From: Cunninghamia lanceolata
Lineage: Eukaryota > Streptophyta > Pinopsida > Cupressales > Cupressaceae
Assembly (NCBI GenBank): GCA_027924645.1
Contig: BSBN01000888.1
Span: 18,666,001 to 18,730,000 of the forward strand
Direction of reading: 5' to 3'
DNA: 64,000 nt
Shown here: positions 48,696 through 59,737 of the stretch, piece by piece
Position numbering within the stretch: the first letter of the stretch is position 1
Layout: each line of letters opens with the position of its first letter
The notes under the pieces: model-generated
What the model saw: only the letters and a program-made list of their open reading frames with translations
Databases searched by the model: none
What the model was told of the DNA's origin: nothing
Made by a program: the position numbers and the translations under genes

Positions 48696-49817
48696 TCAAT
48701 CTAGCTTGGTTCTATTTTCAGAATCTATATGTGCAAATGCTTCACAGCTGAAGGTTTTCAGAAAAGAATAACTCACCTTCTTGCCTGTCCATGCTTCCTC
48801 TGGAATACCACAGCCCAAAAGAACTGAAGGACTTCTGTTAATTAAATATACAGCAGTGTTGACAGCCTCTGCCCACATGTTTAAAGGCAGCCCAGTATGC
48901 AATCTCATGGTTCTTGCACACTCCATTATTGTCCTATTCATGCGTTCAACCACTCCATTTTCCTGTGGAGTCCCTGGAACCGTTTTCTGCCTACGAATTC
49001 CTTTAAAGGAACAATAATCTTCAAATTCTTTGCTGCAATACTCACCGCCATTATTAGATCTGAGACATTTTAATCTTTTACCTGTCTCATTCTCAGCCAA
49101 GCTTCTCCATTTCTTAAATGTTTCAAATACATCAGATTTCTGTCTAAGGAAATAAATCCAGACCTTCCTAGTTGCATCATCTATGAATGTAACATAATAC
49201 TGAGAGCCACCGAGAGAAGATACCTGAGCTGGTCCCCATACATCTGTATGCACAAGCTCCAATTTTTCATTTTTCTTTTGCCTCCCATCCTTGAGAAAAT
49301 TGACTCTCTTTTGTTTTCCATACACACAACTTTCACAGAAATCCATATTAATACATTTCAGACCTGGTAAAACTTTCTTAGAATGAAGTACCTTCCCTTT
49401 TTCACTCATATGCCCAAGTCTGTTATGCCACAGTGTTGTCTCAGAACCTACAGCAACTTTTCTAGTCTCTTCCTACAAACCTGTGGCAACTGTTCCTGAA
49501 CCTATTTATTTTTTCTCTGTAACAGCTAAGGTAGAAGGAACAGTATGATCTGTACAAAGATATAAGGTGACTACTTTCACACCTTTTGCTACTACTAAGG
49601 CACCTTTTGAAACCTTCCCATTTTTATCAGTAAATGTAATAATGCAGCCTTGTTCAGTTAGCTACCGTGCTGAAATTAAATTCCTACTGAGCCTTGGAAC
49701 ATGCCTTACCTCTTGTAGTAGCCAATGATTCCCATTCTGCAACTTAATCTTGATTCTTGCCTTTCCAACAATCTGACAAGGTTCATTATCTCCCAAATAA
49801 ACCAACCCAAAATCTCC
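48696..49817 (-). pseudogene. Integrase of the Tnt1-like element
   Basis: The minus-strand frame 48696-49409 starts in the GAG-pre-integrase region (FCESCVYGKQKRVNF; the HNRLGH histidines lie just upstream near 49425). It runs through the core HTDVWGP, FIDDATRK, CLRSNNGGEYCSKEF and GTPQENGVVERMNRT. The second catalytic residue is changed: the family reads SDNGGEY, here SNNGGEY. The FGCEAFAH motif reads FSCEAFAH. Stops occur upstream (near 49495 and 49818). Confidence 0.9.
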
Positions 49818-50768
49818 TTAGACATAATCAAGAAAATAACTTCTATGGGGTGTAGCATGAAATGAGGCCTCTGAATCTAAAACCCATGAATCATCAGCAT
49901 TATCAAGGGAATGAATCAAAGCGTCATCTTCAAATTTAGTACTTACCACATTTACTTCCTTATTGCCTTCTTGTTTGTCTCCTTCTTTCTTCTTTCGAGA
50001 CCAACAATCTTTCTTTAGATGACCTGGTTTTCCACAGTACCAGCAATCCTTCTGTCCTCTGGTTTGGGATATTTTGTCCTTTAATTTTCCTTGTGACTTC
50101 CCATGACCTCCAAAACTTTTTCCTCTCTCCTTTGATCTACCCCTACTTTCTGCATTCAAAACACTACCTAATTTGGATCCACCTAAGCTTTTCTTAGGAA
50201 TTTCCTCACTCAGAATAACACCAACAACATCATCAAATTTTAGGGTATTTGAACTAGAAACAGAGTTACTAACCACCACTACCAAACTATCCCAGCTTTT
50301 AGGCAATGAACATAATATCAAGAGAGCTCTAACTTCTTCATCAAATTTTACATTTATAGAAGTCAATTGACTGACAATCGTATTAAATTCAATTAAATGA
50401 CCTGTCACAGATCCACCTTCAACCATTTTCAAATTAAACAACTACTTCATGAGAAATACCTTATTTGAGGCTGAGGGTTTTTCATACAATTTAGCCAAAG
50501 CTTTCATCAGACCATCTGTTGTCTTCACTTCCATTATATTGAATGCCACTGATGGTGCCAGGCACAACCAAATGGTTCCTAGTCCCTTTCTATCAAGAAG
50601 ATTCCAATCCTCATCAAACATTGTTGCCGATTTCTTCGCTACTCCTTCCAATGGCCTCCATAAATCCTTTTGATAGAGGTAATCCTCCATCTGCATCTTC
50701 CATAACTGATAGTTCTGCCCATTGAATTTATCAACCTTCATTTTACCCTCGTCCGCCATTGCTCCCAC
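49818..50768 (-). pseudogene. gag: Gag and protease of the Tnt1-like element
   Basis: From ATG 50768 (MGAMADEGKM, then KVDKFNGQNYQLWKMQM) the frame is open to a single TAG near 50442, where the family has Gln (FLMK-stop-LFNLKM), and continues to 49818. The zinc knuckle CWYCGKPGHLKKDC is intact. The protease active site reads WVLDSEASFHATP, where Ty1/copia has DSGAS; the Gly to Glu change would disable it. Part of this gag (50475-50523) is duplicated in the element's LTRs. Confidence 0.9.
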
Positions 50769-50811
50769 TCAATTGTGAGACTTTCCTATAGACAATAATC
50801 AAACACAACCC

Positions 50812-50823
50812 GCTTTGATACCA
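50812..50823 (-). other. Primer-binding site of the Tnt1-like element
   Basis: The minus strand reads TGGTATCAAAGC, one base from the usual initiator tRNA-Met complement, two bases inside the 5' LTR. Confidence 0.88.
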
Positions 50824-50825
50824 CT

Positions 50826-51383
50826 TGTTAGGGTTAGTCGGTAGAAGATATCAATTAAATGCAAATAAAGATTAAACAGAGAAATAGAAATACATAGAAA
50901 TAATAACAATGAGAGACAAGTTTTAACGTGGTTCACCCAAACTTGGGCTACATCCACCAAACAGAGAGTCCAATATTATTATCTAGTAAATCAAACCGAT
51001 TACAATCAGCAATCCCTACAACTCAATACCACTGCAAAAAAGCTACAATACAATATCAAAAAACCCTAACCCTTAGCTGCTTTTTATCAAGCTTTTTGTC
51101 AGTTACAAAATAGGGTTTTCTTATGTCGGTCAATGAAAAAATTAACTCCCGGTGCATTATAAAATAATAAAAACTGTGTGAGGTTTTTTATACAATTTAG
51201 CCAAAGCTTTCATCAAACCATTTGTTGTTTGCACTACCCCTTGACCCCGTCTTGGGGGCACTACCCCCAAACCCCCGCAAGGGGCGCTGCCCCTTGACCC
51301 CGTAGGAATTTCGGGGGGAAACCGCACCAATAAAAGTGGGGTAAATATAACCTCTGAGTTTGATTAGGCTCCATATAACAACA
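50826..51383 (-). repeat. 5' LTR of the Tnt1-like element (558 bp)
   Basis: Collinear with 46116-46672, with a few differences per hundred bases. The two GC-rich hairpins are preserved although their loops differ (near 51252 and 51278). It ends AACAACA directly before the AGGAG duplication. Confidence 0.93.
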
Positions 51384-51650
51384 AGGAGGATGCTAGCTTT
51401 GGTTTTACACCCACCATTTGCATTTTCTTGAAAGTTTCTAAAGGCTTTTAAAAAATCTATTTTGTGCATATCTTGCAATCATTACATTCCATGAGACAAC
51501 ATTTCTTTGAGGCATCGTGTCAAGTAGTTCACCTGCCTTGTCTATGCTTCCACACTTTGTATACATGTCTCCTAGGGTACTTGTAACTACATCTATCAAA
51601 ATTCTTTTACCCTTTATTCTTTCATAGCTATCCATACCATAGAAGCAAAT
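51384..51650 (-). pseudogene. PPR module, continuation of the interrupted array
   Basis: The sequence resumes exactly where 46115 stopped: GATAAGGAG joins GATGCTAGCTTTGG to rebuild the usual module wording AAGGAGGATGTTGGCTAAGG. The minus-strand ORF 51438-51635 reads GDMYTKCGSIDKAGELLDTM and PQRNVVSWNVMIARYAQN. Confidence 0.82.
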
Positions 51651-52320
51651 AGTAAGTACAGTTCACAACAATAGTCTCTCTGACCTCTTGAAATACCTCT
51701 TAATTTTATAGCAGTGACAAGCGTTTTAGGACAAGAATGTCTTGTCTGAATAATGTTTCACATTAATCACTTTTATCATTAATATTTCATATAATGTTGA
51801 CTACAGTGTTGTTGTCTATATTAATTGACCACAATGCCAATAAGGATGCTACAAAACACCATAATGATAAAAAATGTATAGGTCAAAATAATGCCAGAAT
51901 GCTATTGATTAGTGATCATATGAAGATTACTAATCACAAAAGGATAGTTATGTCCAAGGACAATGATGAAGACAACCATCTCAACTAGAACAACATTATT
52001 AACGAGTACTATGTAATTATGAAAATCACCAAACAATTGCCTCAATAATAGACCTATTTTACAAATTAAATAATGACAACAATATTCATTGATCAGTACA
52101 AATGACAACACTAACATCTGTGATGGAATAATAATGACAAGATAAAGGAAAGCATAATCATTTAACTATTTTGTCTAGTAATGACTATGCGCATAAATCA
52201 TAAATAATGAAATAAGTGTTTGTTGTTGTCAAAGGTAAAATGATTATCACTAATCACAATAACAATATCATAATATATCAAGATATATTGCAATATATCA
52301 AGATATTTTAAAGATATATG
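51651..52320. other. Non-coding spacer within the PPR array
   Basis: AT-rich, with CATAATGA/CACAATAAC-type words and no PPR module. It interrupts the array for about 670 bp and may be an old insertion, but I see no ends or target duplication. Confidence 0.5.
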
Positions 52321-53650
52321 CTTCTATGGTCCATACCGTATTTGAAAGGTCCTAATTTGGCATAGGTAGGGAGGATTCTTGCAAAGGTTATGGAATTTGG
52401 CTTTACATGTGCCAATTGCATTTTCTTGAATGTTTATAAAGCCTTTTTAAAAAATCCATTTTTTGCATATCGTTCAATCATTGCATTCCATGAGATGGCA
52501 TCTCATTGAGGTTTCATGTCAAACTATTCACATGACTTATCTATGCTTCCCTACTTTGCATACATGTCTACAAGGGTAGCTACAAATACAACATGTGAAA
52601 AAATTCATATATCCTTTATGCTTTGATGGTTGTCTATACCCTGTTATGAAGATCCCATTTTTGCATACACAAGGAGGATGGTGGATAAGATTGTGGAATT
52701 TGGATTTATATCCGCCAATTGCATTTGATTGAAAGTTTCTAAAGCATTTTTGAAAAAAATCATTTTGTGCATATCTTGCAATCCTTGCATTCCATGAGAC
52801 AACATTTTTTTCAGGCATCATGTCATATAGTTTATGTTTATTCTCCATGCTTCCACACTTTGCATAATGTATCCTAGGGCAGCTTTAACTGCATCATCTA
52901 TCAAAATTCTCATATCCTTTATTCTTTGATGGATGTCCATACCATGTTCTCAAGATCCCATATGTGAATAGACAAGGACGATGTTGGCTAAGATTGTGGA
53001 ATGGATTTACACGCATGAATTGCACTTTCTTGAAATTTTCTAAAGCCTTTTTGAAAAAATCCATGTTGTGCATATATCTTGCAATCATTGCATTCCATGA
53101 TACATCATTTCTTTGAGGCATCATGTCAAATAGTTCGCCTACCTATTCTATGCTTCATCAATTTGCATACATGTCTCATAGGATAGTTACAACTACAACA
53201 TTTGATGAAATTCTCATATCCTTTATGCTTTGATGGATATCCATATCGTATTCCAAAGATCCCATATCAGCATAGACAAGGTGGATGCTAGCTATGGTTG
53301 TGGAATTTGGCTTTACACCTGCCAATTACATTTTCTTGAGAATTTCTAAAGCCTTTTTGAAAAAATCCATTTTGTGCATATATCTTGCAATCATTGCAAT
53401 CCATGAGACAACATTTCTTTGAGGCATCATGTCAAATAGTTCATGTTCCTTGTCTATGCTTCCACACTTTGGATACATGACTCCTGGGACAATTGCAACT
53501 AAAACATCTATCAAAATTCTTTTATCCTTTATTCTTTCATTGTTGTGCATACCTTGTCACAAAGATCCTAATTTGGCATAGGTAGGGAGAATGCTTGCAA
53601 TGGTTATAGAATTTCATTTTACACATGCCAATTGCATTTTATTGAAAGTT
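52321..53650 (-). pseudogene. Tandem decayed PPR (PLS-type) modules, right part of array
   Basis: Four and a half more modules with the same wording. Pieces are open at 52537-52848 (MMPEKNVVSWNARIARYAQN), 52894-53124 and 53326-53550 (MYPKCGSIDKEHELFDMM, PQRNVVSWIAMIARYMHK). The anchor TTTTGTGCATAT recurs at about 52765, 53070 (as GTTGTGCATAT) and 53375, again about 305 bp apart. All are broken by frameshifts or stops. Confidence 0.82.
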
Positions 53651-53960
53651 TGTATATCCCTTAATTTCGCATGGAAATGGATAAACTATGTTTTCATCTT
53701 ATAATGGATAATGGATGTGTTCTCTGTACAATTTTCAAGAAATGTGAGGGCTAAAGTTACATTGCCTCATAAACTTTACCTTCTTGTCCTTAATCACCTT
53801 AAAGTAGTCTTGTTAGCTCACACTCATCGGTTAGTGAGTGAAGTTAGCTACGATTTAGAATAGAAATTATGTAAATACATGTGATAACAACTCTTATAGA
53901 TCTTATGAAAATTTCTCATTACCTACATTGACTGTACATTTGTCTTTGTCTTACAAAAGG

Positions 53961-53962
<2 letters not shown>

Positions 53963-54017
<55 letters not shown>
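53963..54017. repeat. (GA)n microsatellite
   Basis: About 27 uninterrupted AG dinucleotides. Confidence 0.97.
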
Positions 54018-54022
<5 letters not shown>

Positions 54023-54104
54023 CATGATTCACATATGCTCATTTCACCTTCTATATATGGTTTATATACTTTGTATATCCTCATTTCACCTTTCTACATT
54101 TTCT

Positions 54105-54195
54105 TTACACCTTCCACTTTGCATACATGTCTATTAAGGCAATTGCAACTCAACCATCTCACAAAATTCCCATATCCCTTATGCTTTGATGGATG
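54105..54195 (-). pseudogene. Isolated PPR module fragment
   Basis: TTCCACTTTGCATACATGTC through CCTTATGCTTTGATGGATG is the same wording as the central part of the array modules (YAKCGS and DIHQSIKDMGI on the minus strand). It sits at the border between the GA repeat and the inverted array. Confidence 0.7.
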
Positions 54196-57100
54196 TAATT
54201 AGAACACATTCCATACCTTGTGGGGTTGAATTGACTTTGCCAATGCATCACTGTGGGAAAGTGAATTCTAGGGGAGGTATCTTTTCATTGACGAAGCCTC
54301 CTCATCATTATCAACTACATCAAACACAAACAATCTTTCAAGAGCCCTAAGACAAAAAAGGCATCAAACATTGTACCGACTGTTTTGTCAAACCATGACA
54401 CCTAGGAACATCTTCTTTGCATGTATAGGTGGATGTTAGGTTCACCTAAAAATACCTACCTAGTTTTTTTTAAATCAATTTTGTTTGCCTACGGTGGCAA
54501 GGAACACATTGTTCCTAAATGCTTTATTTTCATGCAATAGAAAGGTGCTAGGAGTGATATTCTGCATTCCACAACTTGTGGAGCTGAACCAACTATACCA
54601 ATGCATAAGTCTAGATGGGTAAATGCTAGGGGAGGTCTCATTTCATGTGCCAAGTGTCACAGTTATTTAGGGCAGAAAGCTACCGGCAAAGTCACTTAAG
54701 ATCCCTAAGACCAAAATACCGCAAGACATTGAGGGAGTAGTTCTTTGAATTTGTGGCAGCTAGGAATTTTCCATTTGGACATACACATGTGTATGGAGTA
54801 TGTCCATAATAACCTCTCCTAGTTTATGTCAACTCCAACCCATTTGACCATGTTGAAATCAAATGCATTCATGCAAAATGCTTCAGTTTGATATAGTGGA
54901 AATGTGCTAGGAGTGAGATTTTGCATTGCACACCTTGTGGGGCCGAATTGACTATGTCAATGCATTGGGGGTGGGTAGGTAAATGTTAGTGGAGGTCTCA
55001 TTTCTTGTGCCAAGTGTCTCAATCCTTTGGGGTAGTAGGCTACCAGCAAAGTCACTTAAGATCCAAAGAGTAAAAAACTAAAAAACTTTGACAGAGTAGT
55101 TCTTAGAGTTCGTGGTATATGGGAGTATTTAATTTGGACCTATAGGTGTACATGGGTTCTATCCACAATAACCTCTCCCAGTTTTAGTCAACTCCAATAT
55201 GTTTGATCGTCTTGCAAAATGTTTTAGTTTCATACAACACAAACTTGCGTAGAGCCATATTTTTATTCTGCTCATTATAGAGAGAAATAAACCATGCCAA
55301 CACATTGGGGTGGACAGGTAAATTGTAGTGGAGGTCTCATTTCAATAGCCAAGTGTCAAAATTGTTCTAGGTAGCAGGCTACTGACAAAGTCACTTATGA
55401 TCCCTAAGAGTAAAAAACTACCAAACTTTGATGGAGTAGTTCTTATAATTCATGATAGCTGAGAATGTTTCATTCAGACCTAAAGTTGCATGTGGGGTCC
55501 ATCCATAATAACCTCTCCCAGTTTTGATCAACTCCAATAAGTTTGACCATACATAAATCAAATGCATTCTTCCAAAATGCTTCTGTTTCATGTGGTGGAA
55601 AGGGGGAGTGAGATTTTGCATTACATAGCTTAGCAAGATGAACCAACTATGCCAACATGTCAAGGTGGGAAGTTAAATATTTGGGGCAGTTTCATATCAT
55701 GAGAAACTATCTCAGTCGTTTGGGGTGGCAAGCTACCAACAAAGCCACTTAAGATCCTAGGAGCAAAAAGCTACCAAAATTTAATGTAGCAGTTCTCAAA
55801 ATTTGTTGTAGTTAGAAATGTTTCATTTAAACCTACAAGTGCATGTGAGGTCTTTCCACAATAACCTCTCTTAGTTTTTGACAACTCCAATCCATTTGAC
55901 CATGCCGAAATCAAATGCATTCTTCTAAAATACTTTAGTTTCATACAACACAACCTTGCCAGGGGCCATATTTTTTGTTTTGCTCATCATGGGGCCAAAC
56001 CGGTTGCACCAACACATTCAAGTGGATGGGTAAATGCTAGGGGAGGTCTCATTTTATGTGCCAAGTGTCGTAGTCATTCGGTGCATTAGGCTACCAACAA
56101 AGTCAATTAAGATCCCTAAGAGCAAAAAACTACCAAACTTTGATGGAACATTTCTCAGAATTTGTCATAGTTGAGAATGTTCCATTTGGATGTACAAGTT
56201 CATGTTGTTAGGGTTAGCTGACAAAAGATATCAATTAAATGCAAATAAAGACTAAATAGAGGAATAAAAATACATAGAAATAGTAATAGCGAGAGACAAT
56301 TTTAATGTGGTACACCCAAACTTGGGCTACATCCACCAACACAGAGTATAATATTATTATCCAGTAAATCAAACCGATTACAACTAGCAATCCCTACAAC
56401 TCAACACCACTACAAATACTACAATGCAATATCTATGGAAACCCTAACCCTTAGTGGTTTTTATCAAGACTTATGTTAGTTACAAAATAGGGTTTTTTTT
56501 TATGTCGGCCAATAGAAAAATAACTTCCCCTAGACCTTGCAAGGGACACTGCCCCTTGACGCCATTAAATAATTTAGGGGGAAACTGCACCGATTAAAGT
56601 AGGGAAAAGTTAACCTCTGAGTCTGATTAGGCTCCATATAACAACACATGTTTGGTCTATCCACAATAACCTCTCTAAGTTTTTGTCAACTCCAATCTAT
56701 TTGACTGTGTCGAATTCAATGCATTCATGTAAAATGCTTTAGTTTCATGTAGTGGAAAGCTGCTAGGAGTAATATATTGTATTTCATATCTCATGGACTT
56801 GAAATAAATATGATAAAATGCTGGAGTGGCTAGGTAAATGCTAGGGGAGGTCTCGTTTCGTGTGCCAAGTGCATCAGTCATTCAAGGCAGCAGGCTACCG
56901 ACAAAGTCACTTAAGATCCTAAGAGCAAAAAACTACCTAACATTGATGGAGCAATTCCTATAATTCATGGTAGCTGGGAATGTTTCATTTGGACTTATAG
57001 GTGCATGTAGGGTCCATCCACAATAACCTCTCTAAGTTTTGGTGACTTCTAAACTATTTGACCATGCCAAAAGAGAATGCATTCTTGCATAATGCTTTAG

Positions 57101-59500
57101 TTTCATGTAGCACAACCTTGTTAGGTGCTATTTTTTTGTTGTGCTCATTATGTGACTAAAATGACCATGCCAACGCATCTGGGTGGGTAGGTAAATACTA
57201 AGGGAGGCCTCTTTTTGTGTGCCAAGTGTCCCAGCCATTCTAGGACGTAATCTTCTAGCAAAGTGAACCCACTCACAAAGAGATGTTGGAGTAGTTAGTT
57301 TGGCCCCACGACCTATGGAATGCACAATTTCACTCCTAGCACCTTTTCACTTTTCTAGTAGCTTACAATGTCAAATGACTGAGACAATTGATGCACAAAA
57401 TGAGACCTCTCCTAGAATTTACCCGCGCACCGCAACGTGTTAGTGTAGTCAGTTCGGCCCTACAACCTATGGAATGTGAAATTTCACTCCTAAAACCTTT
57501 CAACTTTGCTGGTATATTGCATCCTAGAATGACTGAGACACTTGGTGCATGAAACGAGACCTTCCATAGCATTTACCCACCCACCATGAGATGTTGGCAC
57601 AGTCAGTTCGGCACCACGACTTGTGGATACAAAATTTCACTCCTAGAACATTTCAACTTTGTTGGTAGCTTGTAGCCTAGAATGACTGAGACACTTGGTG
57701 TACAAAAAAAGACATCCCCTAGGATTTACCTACACATCTTGATGCATTGCCATAGTCAGTTCAGCCCCATGATCTATGGAATGCAAAATTTGACTCCTAG
57801 CATGTTTTGACTTTATCGGTAGCTTGCAACTAGGAACAATTGAGACACTTGGCACAAAAACAAGACCTCCCATAGAATTTACCCACCCACTCCAATGCAT
57901 TGGAATAGTTAGTTCAACTCCACAAGCTATGGAATCCAAAATCTCACTTCTACCACCTTTTCCACTACATGAAACAGAAGCAATTTCTAAGAATGCATTT
58001 GATTTTGACACGGTCAAATGAATTGGAGTTGACCAAAATTGGGAGAGGTTATTGTGGATGGACCCCATGTGCACCTATAGGTCAAAACTAAACAATCCCA
58101 GCTACCACAAATTCCAAGAACTGCTCCATCAAAGTTTTGTAGTTTTTTGCTCTTAGGGATCTTAAGTGACTTTACTAGTAGCCTGCTTCCCTGAACGGCT
58201 GCCGCACTTGGTACATGAAACAAGACCTATCCTAGCATTTATACAGCCACCCTAATTCATTGGCATTGTCAGTTTGGTGTCACAACTAGTAGAATGAAAA
58301 ATATGGCTCCTGGCAAGGTTGTGTTGTATAAAACTAAAACATTTTGTAAGAATGCATTTCATTTTGGCATGGTCAAGAGGATTGGAGTTGACCAAAAATG
58401 GGAGAGGTTATTATGGATGGACCCCTCATGCTCCTGTAGGTCCAAATGAAACAATCTCAACTACCATGAATTTTTAAGAACTGCTCTATCAAAGTTTGGC
58501 ATATTTTTACTCATAGGGGTCTTAAATCACTTTGTTGATATGTTGTTGTCCTGAATGACTGCAACACTTGGTGCATGAAATGAGACCTCCCATAGAATTT
58601 AATTTCCCACCTTGACATATTGGCAAAGTTGGTTTGGTCTTGCGAAGAGGAGAACATAGGATGTGGCTCTTGGCAAGGTTGTGTTGTATGAAATTGAAGC
58701 ATTTTGCAAGAATGCATTTGATTTCGGCATGGTCAAATGGATTGGACTTGACCAAAACTGAGAGAGGTGTTTTAGGAAGATCCCACATGTACCTGTAGGT
58801 CTAAAAAATGTGTTCCTAGATGCCATGAATTCTAAAAATTGTTCTGTCAAAATTTTGTAGTTTTTTTCTCTTAAGATCTTAAGTGACTTTGCCAGTAGCC
58901 TACTGCCCTGAATGACCGAGACACTTGGTGTATGAAACAAGACTACCCCTAATACTTATCCATCTATCCTAACATGTTATCATAGTTGGTTTAGTTCCAC
59001 AAGATGTCAAATGCAAAATCTCACTCCTAGCACCTTTCCACTACATGAAACTGAAGCATTTTGTAAGAATACATTTGATTTCGGAACAATCAAACATATT
59101 GAAGTTGACCAAAAATGGGAGAGGTTATTGTGCATAGATTGTGGATCTTAAGTGACTTTGCTAGTAGCCTGCTACCTTAAAGGACTGAGACACTTGGCAT
59201 ACAAAAGGAAATTTATTTTAAAAAAACTAAGGTAGATTTTTGTAGGTGGACTTTACATGCACCTATACATGCAAAGAAGATGTTCCTAGGTGTCACGGTT
59301 TGATGAAACAATGGGTCTAAATTTTTACACCTTTTCTGTCTTAGGGTTCTTAAGAGACTATCTCCACCTAATGTAGCCAAGAACAAGGAGGCTTCACCAC
59401 TAAAAAGATATATCCCCTAGCATTTACCAACCACCCAGTTGTGTTTGCGCCATCTGTTTGGCCCTAGGAGATGCCAAATGTAAAAATTTAGTCCTAATAC
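54196..59500. repeat. Large non-coding inverted array of 155-370 bp modules
   Basis: From 54200 to about 57100, modules of about 330-370 bp repeat in one orientation. Each contains CTTGTGGGGCCGAATTGAC, GGAGGTCTCATTT, AAAGTCACTTAAGATCC and ATAACCTCTCCCAGTTTT. From about 57250 to 59480 the same words appear reverse-complemented (TTGACCAAAANTGGGAGAGG, GATCTTAAGTGACTTTG, AATGAGACCTCCC). Between about 57300 and 57980, shortened modules of about 155 bp occur (TATGGAATGCAAAATTTCACTCCTAG type). The outer ends pair: a 36-base stretch at 54407-54442 is the exact reverse complement of 59269-59304. Short ORFs in it are by-products. The array could fold into a hairpin of kilobases. Nature unknown. Confidence 0.85.
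56216..56646 (-). mobile_element. Solo LTR of the Tnt1-like family
   Basis: It starts TGTTAGGGTTAGCTG and ends ATAACAACA like the LTRs at 46116 and 50826. CATGT precedes (56211-56215) and follows (56647-56651) it as target duplication. At 431 bp it is shorter than the other two; the missing part includes the gag-derived block and its surroundings. It arose by recombination between the two LTRs of a full element. Confidence 0.92.
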
Positions 59501-59737
59501 CTTTCTAGTAGATGAAAATTTAGTACTATAAAGGTGTTCTGAATTGATCCAATATCTTGTAGGGCATCAACTAAGGCTACCCTTACAACTGCTATCAATT
59601 GTTAGCACCAAATATGGAGAAACAAATAAAGGTTTGTTATTAAAACTCATTATGAAATAGTAACTAAAGGACATATCATCCTGAAATAATCATGAAAACC
59701 TACCTTAATTTCCTTCCAATGAGTACACCAATGAACT

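Larger units (their letters stand above)
46116..51383 (-). mobile_element. Full-length Ty1/copia retrotransposon, Tnt1/Tork-like, inactivated
   Basis: LTRs at 46116-46672 and 50826-51383, both starting TGTTAGGGTTAG and ending AACAACA on the plus strand, are flanked by the target duplication AGGAG (46111-46115 and 51384-51388). On the minus strand the 4.15 kb interior gives Gag with zinc knuckle, protease, integrase, RT and RNase H in the Ty1/copia order. The RT and RNase H wording (YVDDMLVVGS, AVGSLMYAMVCTRPDIAH, ADMFTK) is close to tobacco Tnt1, so the Tork lineage is likely. Numerous TAG stops, one or more frameshifts and altered catalytic residues make it inactive. Confidence 0.95.

Noticed and set aside
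53928..54137. 69-codon ORF with a long ER repeat
   Set aside because: Translation of a (GA)n microsatellite.
57128..58940. Minus-strand ORFs with shared words inside the inverted array
   Set aside because: Similar peptides arise because the DNA modules repeat; frames are short, broken and not consistent between modules.
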